Source: Pyricularia pennisetigena
Lineage: Eukaryota; Ascomycota; Sordariomycetes; Magnaporthales; Pyriculariaceae
NCBI RefSeq assembly: GCF_004337985.1
Contig: NW_021940921.1
Span: forward strand, 1,195,758 to 1,259,757
Reading direction: 5' to 3'
DNA: 64,000 nucleotides
Below are positions 37,567-49,329 of the stretch, in pieces. Each line of letters starts with the position of its first letter. Position 1 is the first letter of the stretch. A program made the position numbers and the translations under genes. The notes under the pieces are model-generated. The model was given only the letters and a program-made list of their open reading frames with translations. It was not told the DNA's origin and did not search any database.

Positions 37567-38009
37567 TGTTAGGACCAAACAAATTGGGTCGGTACCAATG
37601 AGGCCAGGCGGGGTCACACCCCTCCTAACGACACTCGGCCAAAGAAAACACCGACCGACAGGAAACAGAATTATATAAAAGATTACGTAACCCCACGTAA
37701 CCGCCAAAAAAACGATATAATTGATATATTACATATTAGTTATAGTAATACAAATAATATGCTGGTTATGGGATATATTATATATATTATACCCAGGATA
37801 ACGGATTATATAAGGACACGCCCATTATTATGTAAATAGAATTTAATTTAGGATTGTTTAGCAGCAATTAATTGATTATTTACCCAGGAATCGATTATAA
37901 TTTCACCCCAATTATTAAGGAACCCCAATTACCCAATCCAAACGCTTAACTGCTTTAACCGACTATATTTTACCTTAAGAACAGGTTACCCGATAGTTTA
38001 ATCGTAATA
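37567..38009 (+). repeat. 5' LTR, Gypsy copy 2
   Basis: 443 bp, TGTTAGGACC to CGTAATA, adjoining the CCGGG duplication. Confidence 0.9.
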
Positions 38010-38270
38010 TTTTCATTGCTTTTATTTAATATTTTGCTTTAAAATATATTAAATAATATCGCCGAAATAATATTTTCCAACAAAACCACCCCTTAAACCC
38101 CTTTTACTATTAACGTTCCGGCCAACGCTAACGCATTACGCCAAATGATCGCGACGTTTTAAGCAGAAAATCGACAATTTTAGGAACGAATAACCGAATA
38201 AATTAATCGAATTAATAGGAATTATATTAAATACCCTTTATTATTACTTTATATTAACATTTTAGGTATT

Positions 38271-38561
38271 TTGCAAGGACTTTTTACAGGAACCCGGGCC
38301 TATTTTCATTTTAACGAGGATAATTTCGATAATAACGCAAATAAAATTATTTACGCAATTTCGTTGTTAAAAGGCTATACGCTCGCTTGGTTCGAACTAA
38401 TCCTACGAGATTATTTGGACTACAATAAAGAAAAAACCCGGAAAATTAAAACCAACCGCATTTTCGACGATTACGAAAATTTCGAAAAATGTTTTGAGGA
38501 AATATTCGGCAGCCCAGACGAGGAACGCACGGTTAAACGTAAACTGGTGCGCTTTACCTAA
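38271..38561 (+). pseudogene. Gypsy gag fragment (copy 2)
   Basis: A 96-codon open stretch parallel to 4333-4662 (LFTGTRAYFHFNEDNFDNNA..., YTLAWFELILRDYLDY). A stop then interrupts the basic segment; the zinc-knuckle relic is near 38935-38985. Confidence 0.75.
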
Positions 38562-40899
38562 ACCAAATCGGTATCCAAATATACCAGCAAATTTCGACAA
38601 ATTACCGCCAAACTACTATAGGGCCCCGAAACCCTAATAATACGCTTTTATGCGGGATTTAAAAAAAAAGTTAAAAACGAGTTTGTTAAAAAAAACGACC
38701 CGATACCCTAACCGAATATATAAAATTAGCAATTAAAATCGATAACCGATTTTACGAACAAAAATTGGAACGACGCGAAAAACGTAGAGTATGGGGACCA
38801 GTTTTGCGATAAACTAATACGGGACACAAATATTAACAATTTAAACCGTTTCGTTAATATAATATTTCCTACGGAATATATAACGGATTTATGGATTTTA
38901 ACGCGATTTAATGTAAAACATTTCGCAAAAATCCCAAAAATGGCAAATATTTTAAATGCGATAAACTAGGATATGTAGCCAAATTTTGTCCCCGAAACAT
39001 TTCGGACCTACACCCCGATTCCAGGAAACCACGAAAATTAAATATTACCACCCATTAACAAATATAACCGGATTAATACAGTTTAATAAATTGGACTGTA
39101 TATTACGACGATAATTATATAATCCACAATAACGCAAAAATGGACGTAGGATAATATTTATAAAAATTTAGAAATATTCGGACTTTAGCAGTAGGAGACC
39201 CCGTATTTATTAAAACCAGATTACCAGTATAATTACGCAAATAAAGCGCCAAATTACCCGAATTTACGGAATTAGATATTTTAGAAAAGTTAAAACCAAA
39301 ATTATTGGGATAAACCCACTATATCCGGAAAATCTAACAAACCCCAACGGACGAATCCAATAACGAATTAAAGGACGAATCCAGCGAAAAAAGCGATATT
39401 TGAAAACACATACAGTATAGCAAAGGAAAATAACCCTTAAATATATAATAAGGAATTTATCGATTTATACCGAAACGACCAATTAATACAATTTCCCGGA
39501 ATATGATTTCGAATATAAATACAAAACCTTACAAAATTAATCGATCCAATTTTTAAAAACCACCCAATTTTGGATACCAAATATCCCAAATTTATAAAAA
39601 GTTTTTGGGTAAAATGTTTTCGAAACAATTGCGGATTGCATTTTAGCAGAAAAATAATCCACGATTTTTTCCCACGACGACGCAAAATAACAGGTATCCA
39701 CGATATATATACTACTATAAAATTACCCAATTGGGAAATTAAAATAAATTTTAATACCGAATTAGCGGTAATTTTTACCCTTTATAACAATTACGTTATA
39801 GCATATTATAATTAAAAATAATTCCTATAGTACGAATGCACCCGAAATATTTGCAAAATACATACATTAGCCAAAATACAGGCATAATACGAAATAAAAT
39901 TACGATAACCAGGACCCGCACCTATAACCAAAATTATATGGAGCCCCAACGTTAAAAATAACGAAATACCTACGAACGTACGAAAAACGTTTGCATTAAC
40001 AAGGCACCGATTTAATAAAATTAAAATTAAAAACAGCTATACGCCCCGAAATAAGAAAAATAAAGACCCACGACGCGAGTCCAGTTAGCCAGAAGATTAA
40101 AACAGCCAAACGGTATAGGGCACCAAACGGTAATAATAACAACGGAATAAAAAACCTTAAACGCCACGCAAAGCACGAAAGCAGTATAAGAATATTTATT
40201 CCTAAATATACGATTTAACGGAAAATTTATACGAGCGCTCCTTAACAGCGGAATATAAAACAATTACATTTTTCCAAAAATCGTGAAAAAACGACGAATA
40301 CCTTACTAATAAAAAGAAATTATATCAATTGTAAACCGTAAAAGGAAAGGAAATTTTATACGGGAACGGTACCATCGAAACAAAAACCGTACATTTTTAA
40401 ATGTAAAATTATGGACGAAAAAAATAAATTATTTTGGATATTACGGAAATAAGGAATAAAAATATAATTTTAGGGATTTTTTGGTTTAAAAGGAATAACC
40501 CCCGGATAAATTGGATTACAGGCCAAATTTAATGGGAAAAGCATTTAATTATTAAACGATTTCCAATATAATAGGGCTTATATAGGAAATATACGGTACG
40601 GAAGGACCAAATAAAATAAATGGCGTATTTATAGGAAGGACGATTAACCCCGGAACCAATATCGGAAAAAAAGCGATTATCTATAGGCTAAAACCGATTT
40701 AACCACATAATATTAATTATAAAAAAACAAACCAAAAACGGCAAAATCCCAGAAAAATACCAAAATTATACACGATTATTTGACCAAAAACTCGAAACAA
40801 AATTACCTGAACATAGCCCGTTTAATTACGAAATACCATTAAAAAAAGGAACCCAACCAAAGTTTTATAAAATATACGGTTTAAATCCGACACAAATGG

Positions 40900-43260
40900 A
40901 GGTTTTAAACGAATATTTCGCTGAAAACTTTAAAAAAAAGTTATATTAGACCATCGACATTACCGATAGGATACCCAATCCTTTTCGTACTAAAAAAAGA
41001 CGGAAAATTACCATTATATATGGATTATAAACAATTAAACGACATTATTATAAAGAATTGCTACCCGTTCCCACTGATAGGAGAATTTCGAAATATGTTT
41101 AATTAAATATAATAATTTACGATATTAAATTTTAAAAAAAACATATAATTTAATCCGCATAAAGGAAGGCGAGGAATGGAAAGCAGCATTTCGCACCAAA
41201 CGAAAATATTACGAGTACCTGGTAATATTTTTCGGTTTTATTAACGCCCCCGTAACCTTTTAAATTATAATTAACCACGTTTTTAGGGAATATTTAAACA
41301 TTTTTATCGTTATTTACCTGGACGATATCCTTATTTTTTCCAAAACGTTGGAGGAATATAAAAAATACGTTTACACAATTTTACAAAAGCTATAAAACGT
41401 TAAATTTTTAATTAAACCCGAAAAATGCATTTTTAATAGTAAACAAATTAGCTTCCTAAAATATATTATCGCCCCTGGAGAAATTAGGATAGAAGAATTA
41501 AAAATCCAAACAGTAAAAGAATAACCCTAAGCACAAAACGTAAAAAACGTTCGGATATTTTTTGGATTCGTAAATCTTTACAAAATATTTATTAAAAATT
41601 ATGGCGCGATCGCCACCCTATAAACCAATATAACCAAAAAGGATTTAAAGCTCCAATAAACGGAATAAATACAGCAAATTTTCGAACAATTACGAAACGC
41701 AATAGCATAAAAACCGATTTTTAAAATATTAAACCCAACGAAATTTTTCGAAATCGAAACCGACGTATCCGACTATATAATCGGAGGATAGTTTAATTAA
41801 GGAAACGAAAAAAAACGTTTATATTTTTGCGCCTTTTTTTACAAAAATTATATGGACCAGAATTTAATTACCAAATCCACGATAAAACATTTATGGTTAT
41901 TATCCAAACATTCGAAAAATGGAAACCACAATTATCCGGAATTAAATACGAAATATTAATTTACATTGACTATAACAATTTACCCTATTTTACTACCAGC
42001 AAAATGTTAAACAAACGATAAATTAAATGGGTAAAATTCCTATTAAAATTCCATTTTAAAACCATTTACCGAAAAAGAATAGGAAATGGTAGGGCCGACG
42101 CTTTTAGCAAAAAACCAAATTATAAAAATATAATACCCGAAAAACCACGAAAAGTTTTTACGGCGGACGACAACAGAAACCTTTTACCAATTTACCGAAA
42201 TTTTATAACGACTAACACCGTAATTATACCAAAGAAAATACGGAAATTCCACGAAAATAAAACCTACGGATATAAAGGAATTTCCAAAATATGGAAACGG
42301 TTAAAACAGTATTATAATTTTAAAAAAATACGATAAAAAATACGAAAAGCTATTAAGGATTGCGAATTTTGCGCAAAAAGCAAATCCGCCAAACACAAGT
42401 TTTACGGGTTTTTACAGCTTTTACCAGCCCCTAATAAAACCTGGTAAACCATTATAATGGATTTTATCGTTAAATTACCATTTTCCGAAAAACCATTTAC
42501 TAAACCTAAATACGATAATATATTAATTATAATTGATAAATTTATTAAATACGCCTATTTCATATTTTATAAAAAAGTAGCAACGCCGAAAAAATCGCTT
42601 ATATATTCCTACGAATAATTGTTAATAACCACGGATTTCCAAAAAGCATTATTACGGATAAAAATAAATTTTTTATATTAAAGTTTCGGAAATTTTCAAT
42701 AAAATAATTAGGAACGGACCACAAATTATTTACAATATTCCATTTACAGACAAACGGATAAATAAAACGAATAAATTAAATATTAAAATAATATTTAAAA
42801 TATTATGTAAACCATAAACAGGATGATTGGGTACGGTTATTATTTATAGCACAATTCGTATATAATAATTTAAAAAATGGGAATACCAAAATAACCCCGT
42901 TTTATACCAATTACGGATTTAACCCTACGGTATATAAAAAACCAAAAACTACGACTGCGGCCCCACGAACCGATAAATAAGCAAACGAATTACGGAAATT
43001 CCATTAAAAATTCCAACAGGAATTGGAATTTATACGAGAAAAAATAATTAAATACGCCAACTAATATCGGATAAAGGGACCATTTTTCCACGAGGGAAAT
43101 AGCGTTTATTTTATTCGACGCAATATTAAAATATAACGACCAAATAACAAATTTAATTTTAAAGAATTTGGACTTTTTAAAATCGATAAAAAGATTAGCG
43201 AAACTAATTACAAATTATTATTACCAGGAATTATAAAAATCCATCCAACGTTCCACGTAT
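40900..43260 (+). pseudogene. Gypsy RT-RNase H-integrase remnant (copy 2)
   Basis: Visible blocks in order are PSPLPIGYPILFV-like (about 40960), the YLDDIL catalytic motif (about 41318-41335), the RNase H core (about 41750-42060, including an open frame at 41827-42021), the integrase H2C2 side (about 42240-42430), MDFIVKLP (about 42456) and a DxxE region to about 42750. Stops and frameshifts are dense. Confidence 0.75.
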
Positions 43261-43605
43261 TATTATTGGAACCAGCACCATCCGGTATTAATATATAAAA
43301 CAATCGATATCAACGTAAAAAAAAACGTACGACGTCGAACGAATATTAAATTATAAACGCAATTACGGTAAAATAAAATATTTAATTAATTGGGGAAAAT
43401 TATAAATACAAAAAAAACATTTGGGAATTTTTCAACTACTTCCAAAATTGCCAGGAATTATTCCGCCAATATAATTAAAAATTGGATTTGCGAGCAAATT
43501 AACCAAAAAAAGGACGATTTAAAAAAGCATTATTTACCATTCCCAAAAGCTAAAAATCGACCAAAATTCGAAACCAGATTATTAAACGAATTTACAAAAA
43601 AACGA

Positions 43606-44191
43606 TTAATATATATTATAAATTAAAATATACAAATAAAGCAATTTACCGACCGAATAGTGCGTAAAAATATTTACCTTATTTAATAAAAAAGGATTTA
43701 AAGGATTTATTGGGAAAAACGAATCCCAGGCAAAATTGGAATCCGGAAAAAGCGATTCCAAAAATATTTTAGGAAAAATTTCGGCCGATCGCCGCCGTTT
43801 TTCCTGCTTTACCTCCTTACGCTCGATTCGATCCAATTTTTCCAAATTGTCGATACTACGACGAACCGCCTTTATTATTTTTTTTAAATTATATTTTTTT
43901 TTATTTACGTAACCGAAAAGCTTTTTCCTCCGCCGCTTCCAATTTAAATTTAAATTTTAAATATTGGGCCGCGGTTTTATGCAGCTGTTTTCGGGAAATA
44001 TTTATAATATTGCATCGCGAGCGACCCAGGCGAATATGTTCGATATAACGAAAAAAATCCCGAAACGATATAGCGTATTTCGCAATCCCCTGCGATTCGT
44101 ACATAAAATAAAAAGGTATTTCGACCGCCGAAAAAAAAGCACAAAAAACAAATCGTTGCGACGAACGGTGGACGTACAATTACGAGTTTAA
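43606..44191 (-). pseudogene. Conserved antisense reading frame of the chromovirus (copy 2)
   Basis: On the strand opposite to gag-pol, between chromodomain and 3' LTR, two open stretches occur. 43901-44179 reads a basic segment with IPFYFMYESQGIAKYAIS and a C-terminal LEAAEEKAFRLRK. 43606-43845 reads KLDRIERKEVKQEKRRRSAE followed by SLFPDSNFAWDSFF. The same frame and order occur in Gypsy copy 3 (49330-50015). The basic, coiled-coil-like N part and the short aromatic C part resemble antisense frames annotated in fungal Gypsy elements; function unknown. Confidence 0.5.
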
Positions 44192-44313
44192 ATTACGCGA
44201 TTAAATATGGCGTAAAAAAGCTAACAAAAAAGGAATAGGGAAATAAAAATAAAAATTAAAAAAATATAAACTATTTAAAAGGCCAAAGGGATGTGGTTAA
44301 AAAAAAGATTTAA

Positions 44314-44757
44314 TATTACGACCAAATAAATTGGGTCGGTATTAATAAGGCCAGGCGGGGTTATACCCCTTTTAACGATATTCGACCAAAAGAAAACACC
44401 GACCGATAGGAAATAAAATTATATGAAAAATTACGTGACCCCACGTAACCGCCAAAAAAACGATATAATTAATATATTATATATTAATTATAGTAGTACA
44501 AATAATATGCTGGTTATGGGATATATTACACATTTTTTACCCAGGATAACGGATTATATAAGGATACTCCCATTATTATGTAAATAAAATTTAATTTAAA
44601 ATTATGTAGCAGCAATTAATTTATTTTTTACCCAGGAATCGATTATGATTTTACCCCAGTTATCAAGGAACCCCAATTACCCAGTCCAAACGTTTAATTG
44701 CTTTAACCCACTGTATTTTACCCTAAAAACAGGTTACCCGATACCTTAATCGTAATA
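44314..44757 (+). repeat. 3' LTR, Gypsy copy 2
   Basis: 444 bp, TATTACGACC (RIP form) to CGTAATA, followed by the CCGGG duplication. Confidence 0.9.
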
Positions 44758-44762
44758 CCGGG

Positions 44763-45150
44763 GTTAGGGAAAATTTAAAATCCATTTACGGATATTTGTA
44801 TACCCTATTTGGGGGCCTTATAACGTGGAAATGCAAAAAAGCTAATATTATAGTTTTAAACATTCCAAAAACCAAAACCGATAATTTATCGGAAGCCCTA
44901 CGTGAAGTATAATGGTTTAAAACCCTATTTATAAAAATTGGACTACCTATAAAAGGCCCTTTTGCAATATTTGGAAATGATATAGGTTTTATAATTAACG
45001 CATATAACCCTACGTACCATTAACGTATTAAATATACGTTGTTAAAATTCCATTACGTACGGGAATTAATTATAAAAGGATTAATAACCCAGAATACCTG
45101 GAATCTAAATAAATACCCGCTAATAACCTAGCAAAACCCCTAACGCTCCC
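44763..45150 (+). pseudogene. Copia RNase H, 3' part after the Gypsy insertion
   Basis: Continues the frame broken at 37561: IYGYLYTLFGGLITWKCKK-like (about 44785-44845), then the EALREVxWFKTLFIKIGL-like end. Equivalent to 1659-1967 on the minus strand. Confidence 0.75.
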
Positions 45151-45489
45151 AATTTACAAGGTTTTTTTAAAATTTATAGGGTTTAAACCCTTCAAAACTT
45201 AATTTTTATTTACTAAATTTTAAAACATTATTTAATTAATTCGTTACCTAATTACCCATTATATTTCCTTTATTTGTAAAGATTGGATTTTAACCAACCT
45301 AATACCGGCCGTACTATTGAAATTTATTTTGCACGGGTTAATTAATAAGCAATTTATACCGCCCTTATACCCAAAGTTGAATTAAAATTGAAAAGGATCG
45401 TATTTTGGGCGATTTACGCATTCGAAATACCTTATATAATATACTTAATTTGGACTATTGCCAACTAATAGCCAAATTAGTTACCTGGT

Positions 45490-45555
45490 TTAATAATTAA
45501 TTCCGTGGGTTAATATTATGCAAATCGGGGGTTCGAATCCGGGGGTTATCACAAT
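45490..45555 (+). other. tRNA-like block in Copia 3' region
   Basis: GGGGGTTCGAATCCGGGGG (about 45527-45545) looks like a tRNA T-arm with B box. Upstream TGGTTTAAT could be a D-arm relic, but no acceptor stem or anticodon arm can be drawn. Probably a decayed tRNA-derived segment or chance. Confidence 0.25.
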
Positions 45556-45750
45556 TTTAGGGGTTTTTTCCAATTCGGGGGTTTGTCCATTTCGGGGGTT
45601 ACAGGTCGGTAAAAAGGGCTTAATCATCCAGGGGGTTTATATCGGGAGTTCGAGTCGGGTTAGGATATAAGGAGGATCTTTTTTTTAGGGTTTTATTTTT
45701 TATGTACTTTTTTTTCCGACTTTATGTAAGTAGTAGCAAAAAAAAGGGGA

Positions 45751-46292
45751 TGTTAATTATATACGTCATTTAGCATATAATGGGTCCACTTTTATTTATA
45801 TATAAGCCACAATAAATAGTGCCGAAGTGGGGCTGTTGGGGCTGTCGGATTTTCTATTATATTTTGTGTATTGCAGGAATTGCAATTCAAAGTGTCAGCG
45901 AATGGGGTTTAACACCCACCCTGCACCTACGAATTAACTACCCTATACCGGGTTAAAATTTTCATTAAATTAGCAAATTAATGCGAACCTAGAAATGCTT
46001 TGTATGGAAATAAGGGTGTTTTTTCAACAACGCATATGAAATAAATTTTCGGAAAATCGTGTGCGGCACCGGAACCGTTTGCGGGGTGCGGACCCCCACT
46101 TCGATGTCGGAAAGTATATAAGGGAAATAAAACAAAGTCTCCCCCACCAATAAATCGAATCTATTAATCCCAAATTTGGTGAATAATTTAATGCATTTGA
46201 ACCCTGTAATTACAGGCCTTTATAACGCAACTAGCACCACGCCGCACCTAGGCTAATGCCTAAACCCCTGTTAGCAACCCATATTGTTAACA
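45751..46292 (+). repeat. 3' LTR of Copia element
   Basis: 542 bp, TGTTAATTATATACG to ATATTGTTAACA, just after the polypurine tract. It lacks about 25 bp relative to the 5' LTR (the CTGTACCGGGTCTTATA region). Confidence 0.75.
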
Positions 46293-46489
46293 AGCTTATT
46301 CTATCTCGGAACCTCCTCACAATTAGGGGGTACCCGACGTTAATACCAGCAAGGATATTCAACGGTCCCTGGGCCGTTAGTATACCCTATAACCAATTCC
46401 TCGAATTATTTTATATTGACTTGGAATGGACGCACTAGCGAGCTCTTTAAAGTTAATACGAAATTGTTTGCCAATTTGGAGCCCATCAA
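46293..46489. other. Patchwork of element ends
   Basis: 46293-46322 matches the last 30 bp of the 659-bp LTR family (AGCTTATTCTATCT to CTCCTCACA). 46325-46333 is a pogo terminus (GGGTACCCGACG). 46335-about 46480 resembles the second-Gypsy leader (TTAATACCAGCAAGGATATT, CAACGGTCC; compare 11113-11160). The breakpoint with the gene fragment that follows is somewhere between 46430 and 46490. Confidence 0.4.
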
Positions 46490-46594
46490 CTGCACTGAAA
46501 ATAAAATAGCTCGTGTATAAGGGTCCGAGTACGATTGGCTACCGAATTATTTGCAAAAAAGCATATAAAGAAATAAACCCTTTTTTCCGGTATA
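46490..46594 (-). pseudogene. M35-like paralogue, piece 3 (zinc-helix segment)
   Basis: On the minus strand this piece reads a strand with IPEKRVYFFICFFA followed by NRTRTLIHELFYF. It parallels residues 160-190 of the gene at 22236-23265 (RIDLCPIFFA, then RARLIIGSLSYF). Here the His-Glu pair of the zinc helix is kept (HELFY, at 46501-46515), although the second zinc His has become Tyr, as in the intact gene. The frame continues upstream across the pogo insertion into 48452-48657. A stop (TGA) follows soon after, and the rest of the gene was not found. Confidence 0.65.
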
Positions 46595-46596
46595 TA

Positions 46597-48449
46597 AGGT
46601 TGGGTACCCCCTGCTCGGCTCCCTCCCCCCCTGTTCGGCACCCCGAAAATCAAGCAACGAAATACCTACTTTTATAAACTAATTTAAATATAAAACTATT
46701 AACGCACATTAATACAATTGTTTTCAGGCTGTTCCGGTTTATTAACCTTTTTTTCATTAGTTAAAAATTCCCGGATTTTTATATAATTTTCTGCAATCCA
46801 ATAATATTTTATTAGTAAACCAAAAGCTTGTTTGGATCCGGAAATACCCTTTTTTCGCCGCCCGTTTTACCTCCAATTATACTTTTAATGAACTGATTTT
46901 TTGCTGCGGGTTAACCAAAAATATATATTTTAACTTGGAAGTTTCTTTTGGATTTTTGCAAATAAAAAACGTAAAATAGCGTTGGTTTTATTGGATTGGG
47001 AAAACTTTTACAATTAAAATCGAATATTTCGGGTCGTTTTAGGGGTTTTCCTAATAAATAAAAACGGGTCGTTAAGTTTTTGGGCTGGGTTTTCCGGTAT
47101 TTCATCCTTTTATAAACCGTTATTATTAATTTTTAGAACGTTGTCGTTGCTATTTTTTCACAAAAAGGGCTTAAAAATTGTTTAACCAAGTTCATCGGCT
47201 ATAAACCCGTTATACGTCACCCAAATCAAATATTTTCTGCTGTAAATATTTTCGATTTGGTTATATTATACCAAAAAAGGAAATTTGTTTCTCCAATAAT
47301 TATCAAATAATAGAATTTGTTAATAAATCCAAATTAACGTCAATAAACCTTTTTGAGCGGTTTAAAAACCTATAGATCCAATGGTTGGAAAACGTGTAAC
47401 GAATAAAAGGGTAAATATAATAATGAAATATTATTTCGTAAATAAAAAAACATAAATCCGTCCGCTATATATAATCCGTGGCTGTCGAAAATTAATAACC
47501 GTTTTTAGGGGTATTAAGTTCAATATACGGAGTAAGCACCTTTTTTAGCCATTTGATAACCGTTTCGTTATTTGTCCACCCGTTTTCGGTTATATAAAAT
47601 TACCAATTATCGAAAAAGTTTTAATCCGTTGGAAATCATTGTTATTATTTTTTTCCTTTAAATATAGCGAGGGGAAAGAGGGTAATACCCGTAACCGATA
47701 TATATTCGATTATAGTCGTCCAACCCCGCGCTCTGGGCTTCTTTCGTTATAACGGCCGAATCCCGTTTAAATTTAATATTAGGCCGTTAAACTTTTTATT
47801 TTCCATTATACTGGTTTCGTTTATATTCCACCGATTTTCTGGCTTAATATTATTAGTAACGGGGTTAATAATATAAAACCACCAAAATTTAATTATTTCC
47901 GTGAAAGCCCCATTACCCCGGGCGTTTTTTTTCGACGGGGTTTTTAAGTTTTAAAAATTGGATAAGAACCCAAAAAACGGGTTATCCAACGTTTTCCAAA
48001 AAAAATTTGTTTTTCCGGCGGTTTGAAAACTTCGTTCGGTAAAAAAGCGTAATTTTTAATACGCTGGCGGAAGCCCTAAAATTGTTTGGGTAAATACCTA
48101 ATTAATTAAATGCTTTCCCTATTCCGTAAAAAACCTTTGAAAAGGGTTTTGTATTTATTTATAAGGTTAAAAACCTTTAAGTCGATTTTGGAGTGTAGAT
48201 TTAGGTACTCCCTATTTTCGGGAGGTTTTTGCAATTAAATTGCCACTATTAACGTCGTTAATTGCAAATATAAGCTGATTTTCTGTATATTGCTTTATTG
48301 GAAAACGGAGAATGAAAAACAGAAAAAAGTAAATTCAAAAGTGAAAAATTGGTCGAGCTATTTATAAAAGAACATGAGAGGTGAACGTGGCTGTACAATT
48401 ATGTTTGGGTGCCTAACAAGGGGGGAGCCGAGGAGGGGGTACCCGACGT
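46597..48449 (-). mobile_element. pogo/Fot1-like DNA transposon, near-complete
   Basis: 1853 bp, flanked by TA (46595-96 and 48450-51), with inverted ends AGGTTGGGTACCCCC and, reversed, ACGTCGGGTACCCCC continuing about 40 bp (CTCGGCTCCC, CCCC, TTGTTNGGCACC). The length is typical of Fot1-type elements. It sits inside the M35-like pseudogene. Confidence 0.8.
46700..48320 (-). pseudogene. Degraded pogo-type transposase
   Basis: Minus-strand reading from the right: an HTH_psq/HTH-CENPB region (YTENQLIFAINDVNSGNLIA, VPKSTLQNRL; about 48290-48160), then the catalytic domain (a relic of NMDETG, then ENGWTNNETVIKWLKKVL at about 47590-47530, a PHxxxxxQPLD-type region), and a C-terminal WxPKTPKN..-like segment (46911-47105). 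The blocks and their order match the DDE_1/pogo family. Frameshifts and stops are frequent. Confidence 0.7.
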
Positions 48450-48451
48450 TA

Positions 48452-48689
48452 TAAGCTTTCGTATTTTTACTTTTATTCCTATCATATTAACAGTTAAAAG
48501 GGATCTGATAATCTGTGGGCTTGCATTTTATTCAATTTGCCAAAAGGCTGTTCGCTTATTTTTATTATCGTCCGCGTCGTTGGTTTTAAACCAGTTTCTT
48601 TTTAAACCGGGATTATTTGCAACGATAGAATACGCTTTATTAATTATTTGCTGGCATTTAAAAGCAGATTATAAGCAATCAAAATCATC
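48452..48689 (-). pseudogene. M35-like paralogue, piece 2
   Basis: On the minus strand, 48657 down reads CQQIINKAYSIVANNPGLKR then WFKTN, which parallels CQQFTESAYHALTSNSNLRQ then YFKTN in the intact gene (residues 85-110). A second segment in another frame reads IKCKPTDYQIPFNC, parallel to KACDITGKGVPFKC. There is at least one frameshift and two stops. The expected acceptor AG before the first Cys is AA, a RIP-type change. 48658-48689 is intron remainder, next to the ATGTG duplication of the Gypsy insertion. Confidence 0.65.
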
Positions 48690-48694
48690 ATGTG

Positions 48695-49137
48695 TGTTAC
48701 GATCAAGGTATCGGGTAACCTGTTCTTAGGGTAAAGTACAGTGGGTTAAAGCAACTGAGCGTCTTGACTGGGTAACTGGGGTTTTTAATGACTGGGGTGA
48801 AGTTATGATCGTTTTCAAGTAAGTATTAAGGTTAACTAGAGTTTAATTGCTGCTAAGCAATCCTAGAATCGAATCTATCTATATGGCAATAAGCGCGTTT
48901 TATATAAATTATGTTCCAAATGTGATTTCCTTTAATTTGTTTGATTTGTAATTCCCAATCGAGGTTTTACAGATTATTAAAATTACTTTTTTTGGCGATT
49001 ACGTGGTATTACGTGATTTTTTCCCTTACGTAATTTTGTTTCCTGTCGGTCGGTGTTTTTTCAGGTCGAGTATTATTAGGAAAGGTGTGACCCCGCCTGG
49101 TTTTACTGGTATTAGCCCAATTTGTTTGGTCGTAATA
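48695..49137 (-). repeat. 3' LTR, Gypsy copy 3
   Basis: 443 bp; on the minus strand it ends CTTGATCGTAACA next to the ATGTG duplication. Confidence 0.9.
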
Positions 49138-49329
49138 TTAAGTTTCCTTTCCTTTGGCCAAGTCCCTTTGGTTTTTAAATAGTTTGTACTCCTTTAATCC
49201 TTGTTTCTGTTTCCATATTTTTTCTTTGTTAACCTTTTTGCGCTATATTTAATCGCGTAGCCAAATTAAAATTTGGTCGTTCGTCGACAGAACGTCGTTA
49301 CGCTTTTTTTGCTTCCCTCCTTCCTTTTT

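Larger units (their letters stand above)
37567..44757 (+). mobile_element. Gypsy chromovirus copy 2, complete, nested in Copia
   Basis: 7191 bp with LTRs 37567-38009 and 44314-44757. Perfect target duplication CCGGG at 37562-37566 and 44758-44762, inside the RNase H of the host Copia. Gag is at 38271-38561 and beyond, RT near 40900-41400 (YLDDIL at about 41318), RNase H about 41750-42060, integrase about 42460-43260 and a chromodomain relic about 43325-43480. It is heavily RIP-mutated. Confidence 0.9.
31431..46292 (+). mobile_element. Copia retrotransposon, complete but RIP-degraded, holding a nested Gypsy
   Basis: LTRs are 31431-31997 and 45751-46292. A polypurine tract AAAAAAAAGGGGA (about 45738-45750) precedes the 3' LTR. 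The interior reads gag (about 33060-33600), a protease-like block (about 34160-34240), RT (about 36480-37260) and RNase H on the plus strand. RNase H is interrupted at 37567-44757 by Gypsy copy 2 and resumes at 44763. Without the insert the element is about 7.67 kb, long for Copia; much of 32.0-32.9 kb and 45.1-45.75 kb is non-coding. The flanking 5-mers differ (ATATT, AGCTT), so its own target duplication is not evident. Confidence 0.8.

Noticed and set aside
48409..48729. 106-codon plus-strand frame
   Set aside because: It overlaps the pogo terminus, the M35-like pseudogene piece on the other strand and the Gypsy LTR, so it is a shadow crossing three unrelated sequences.
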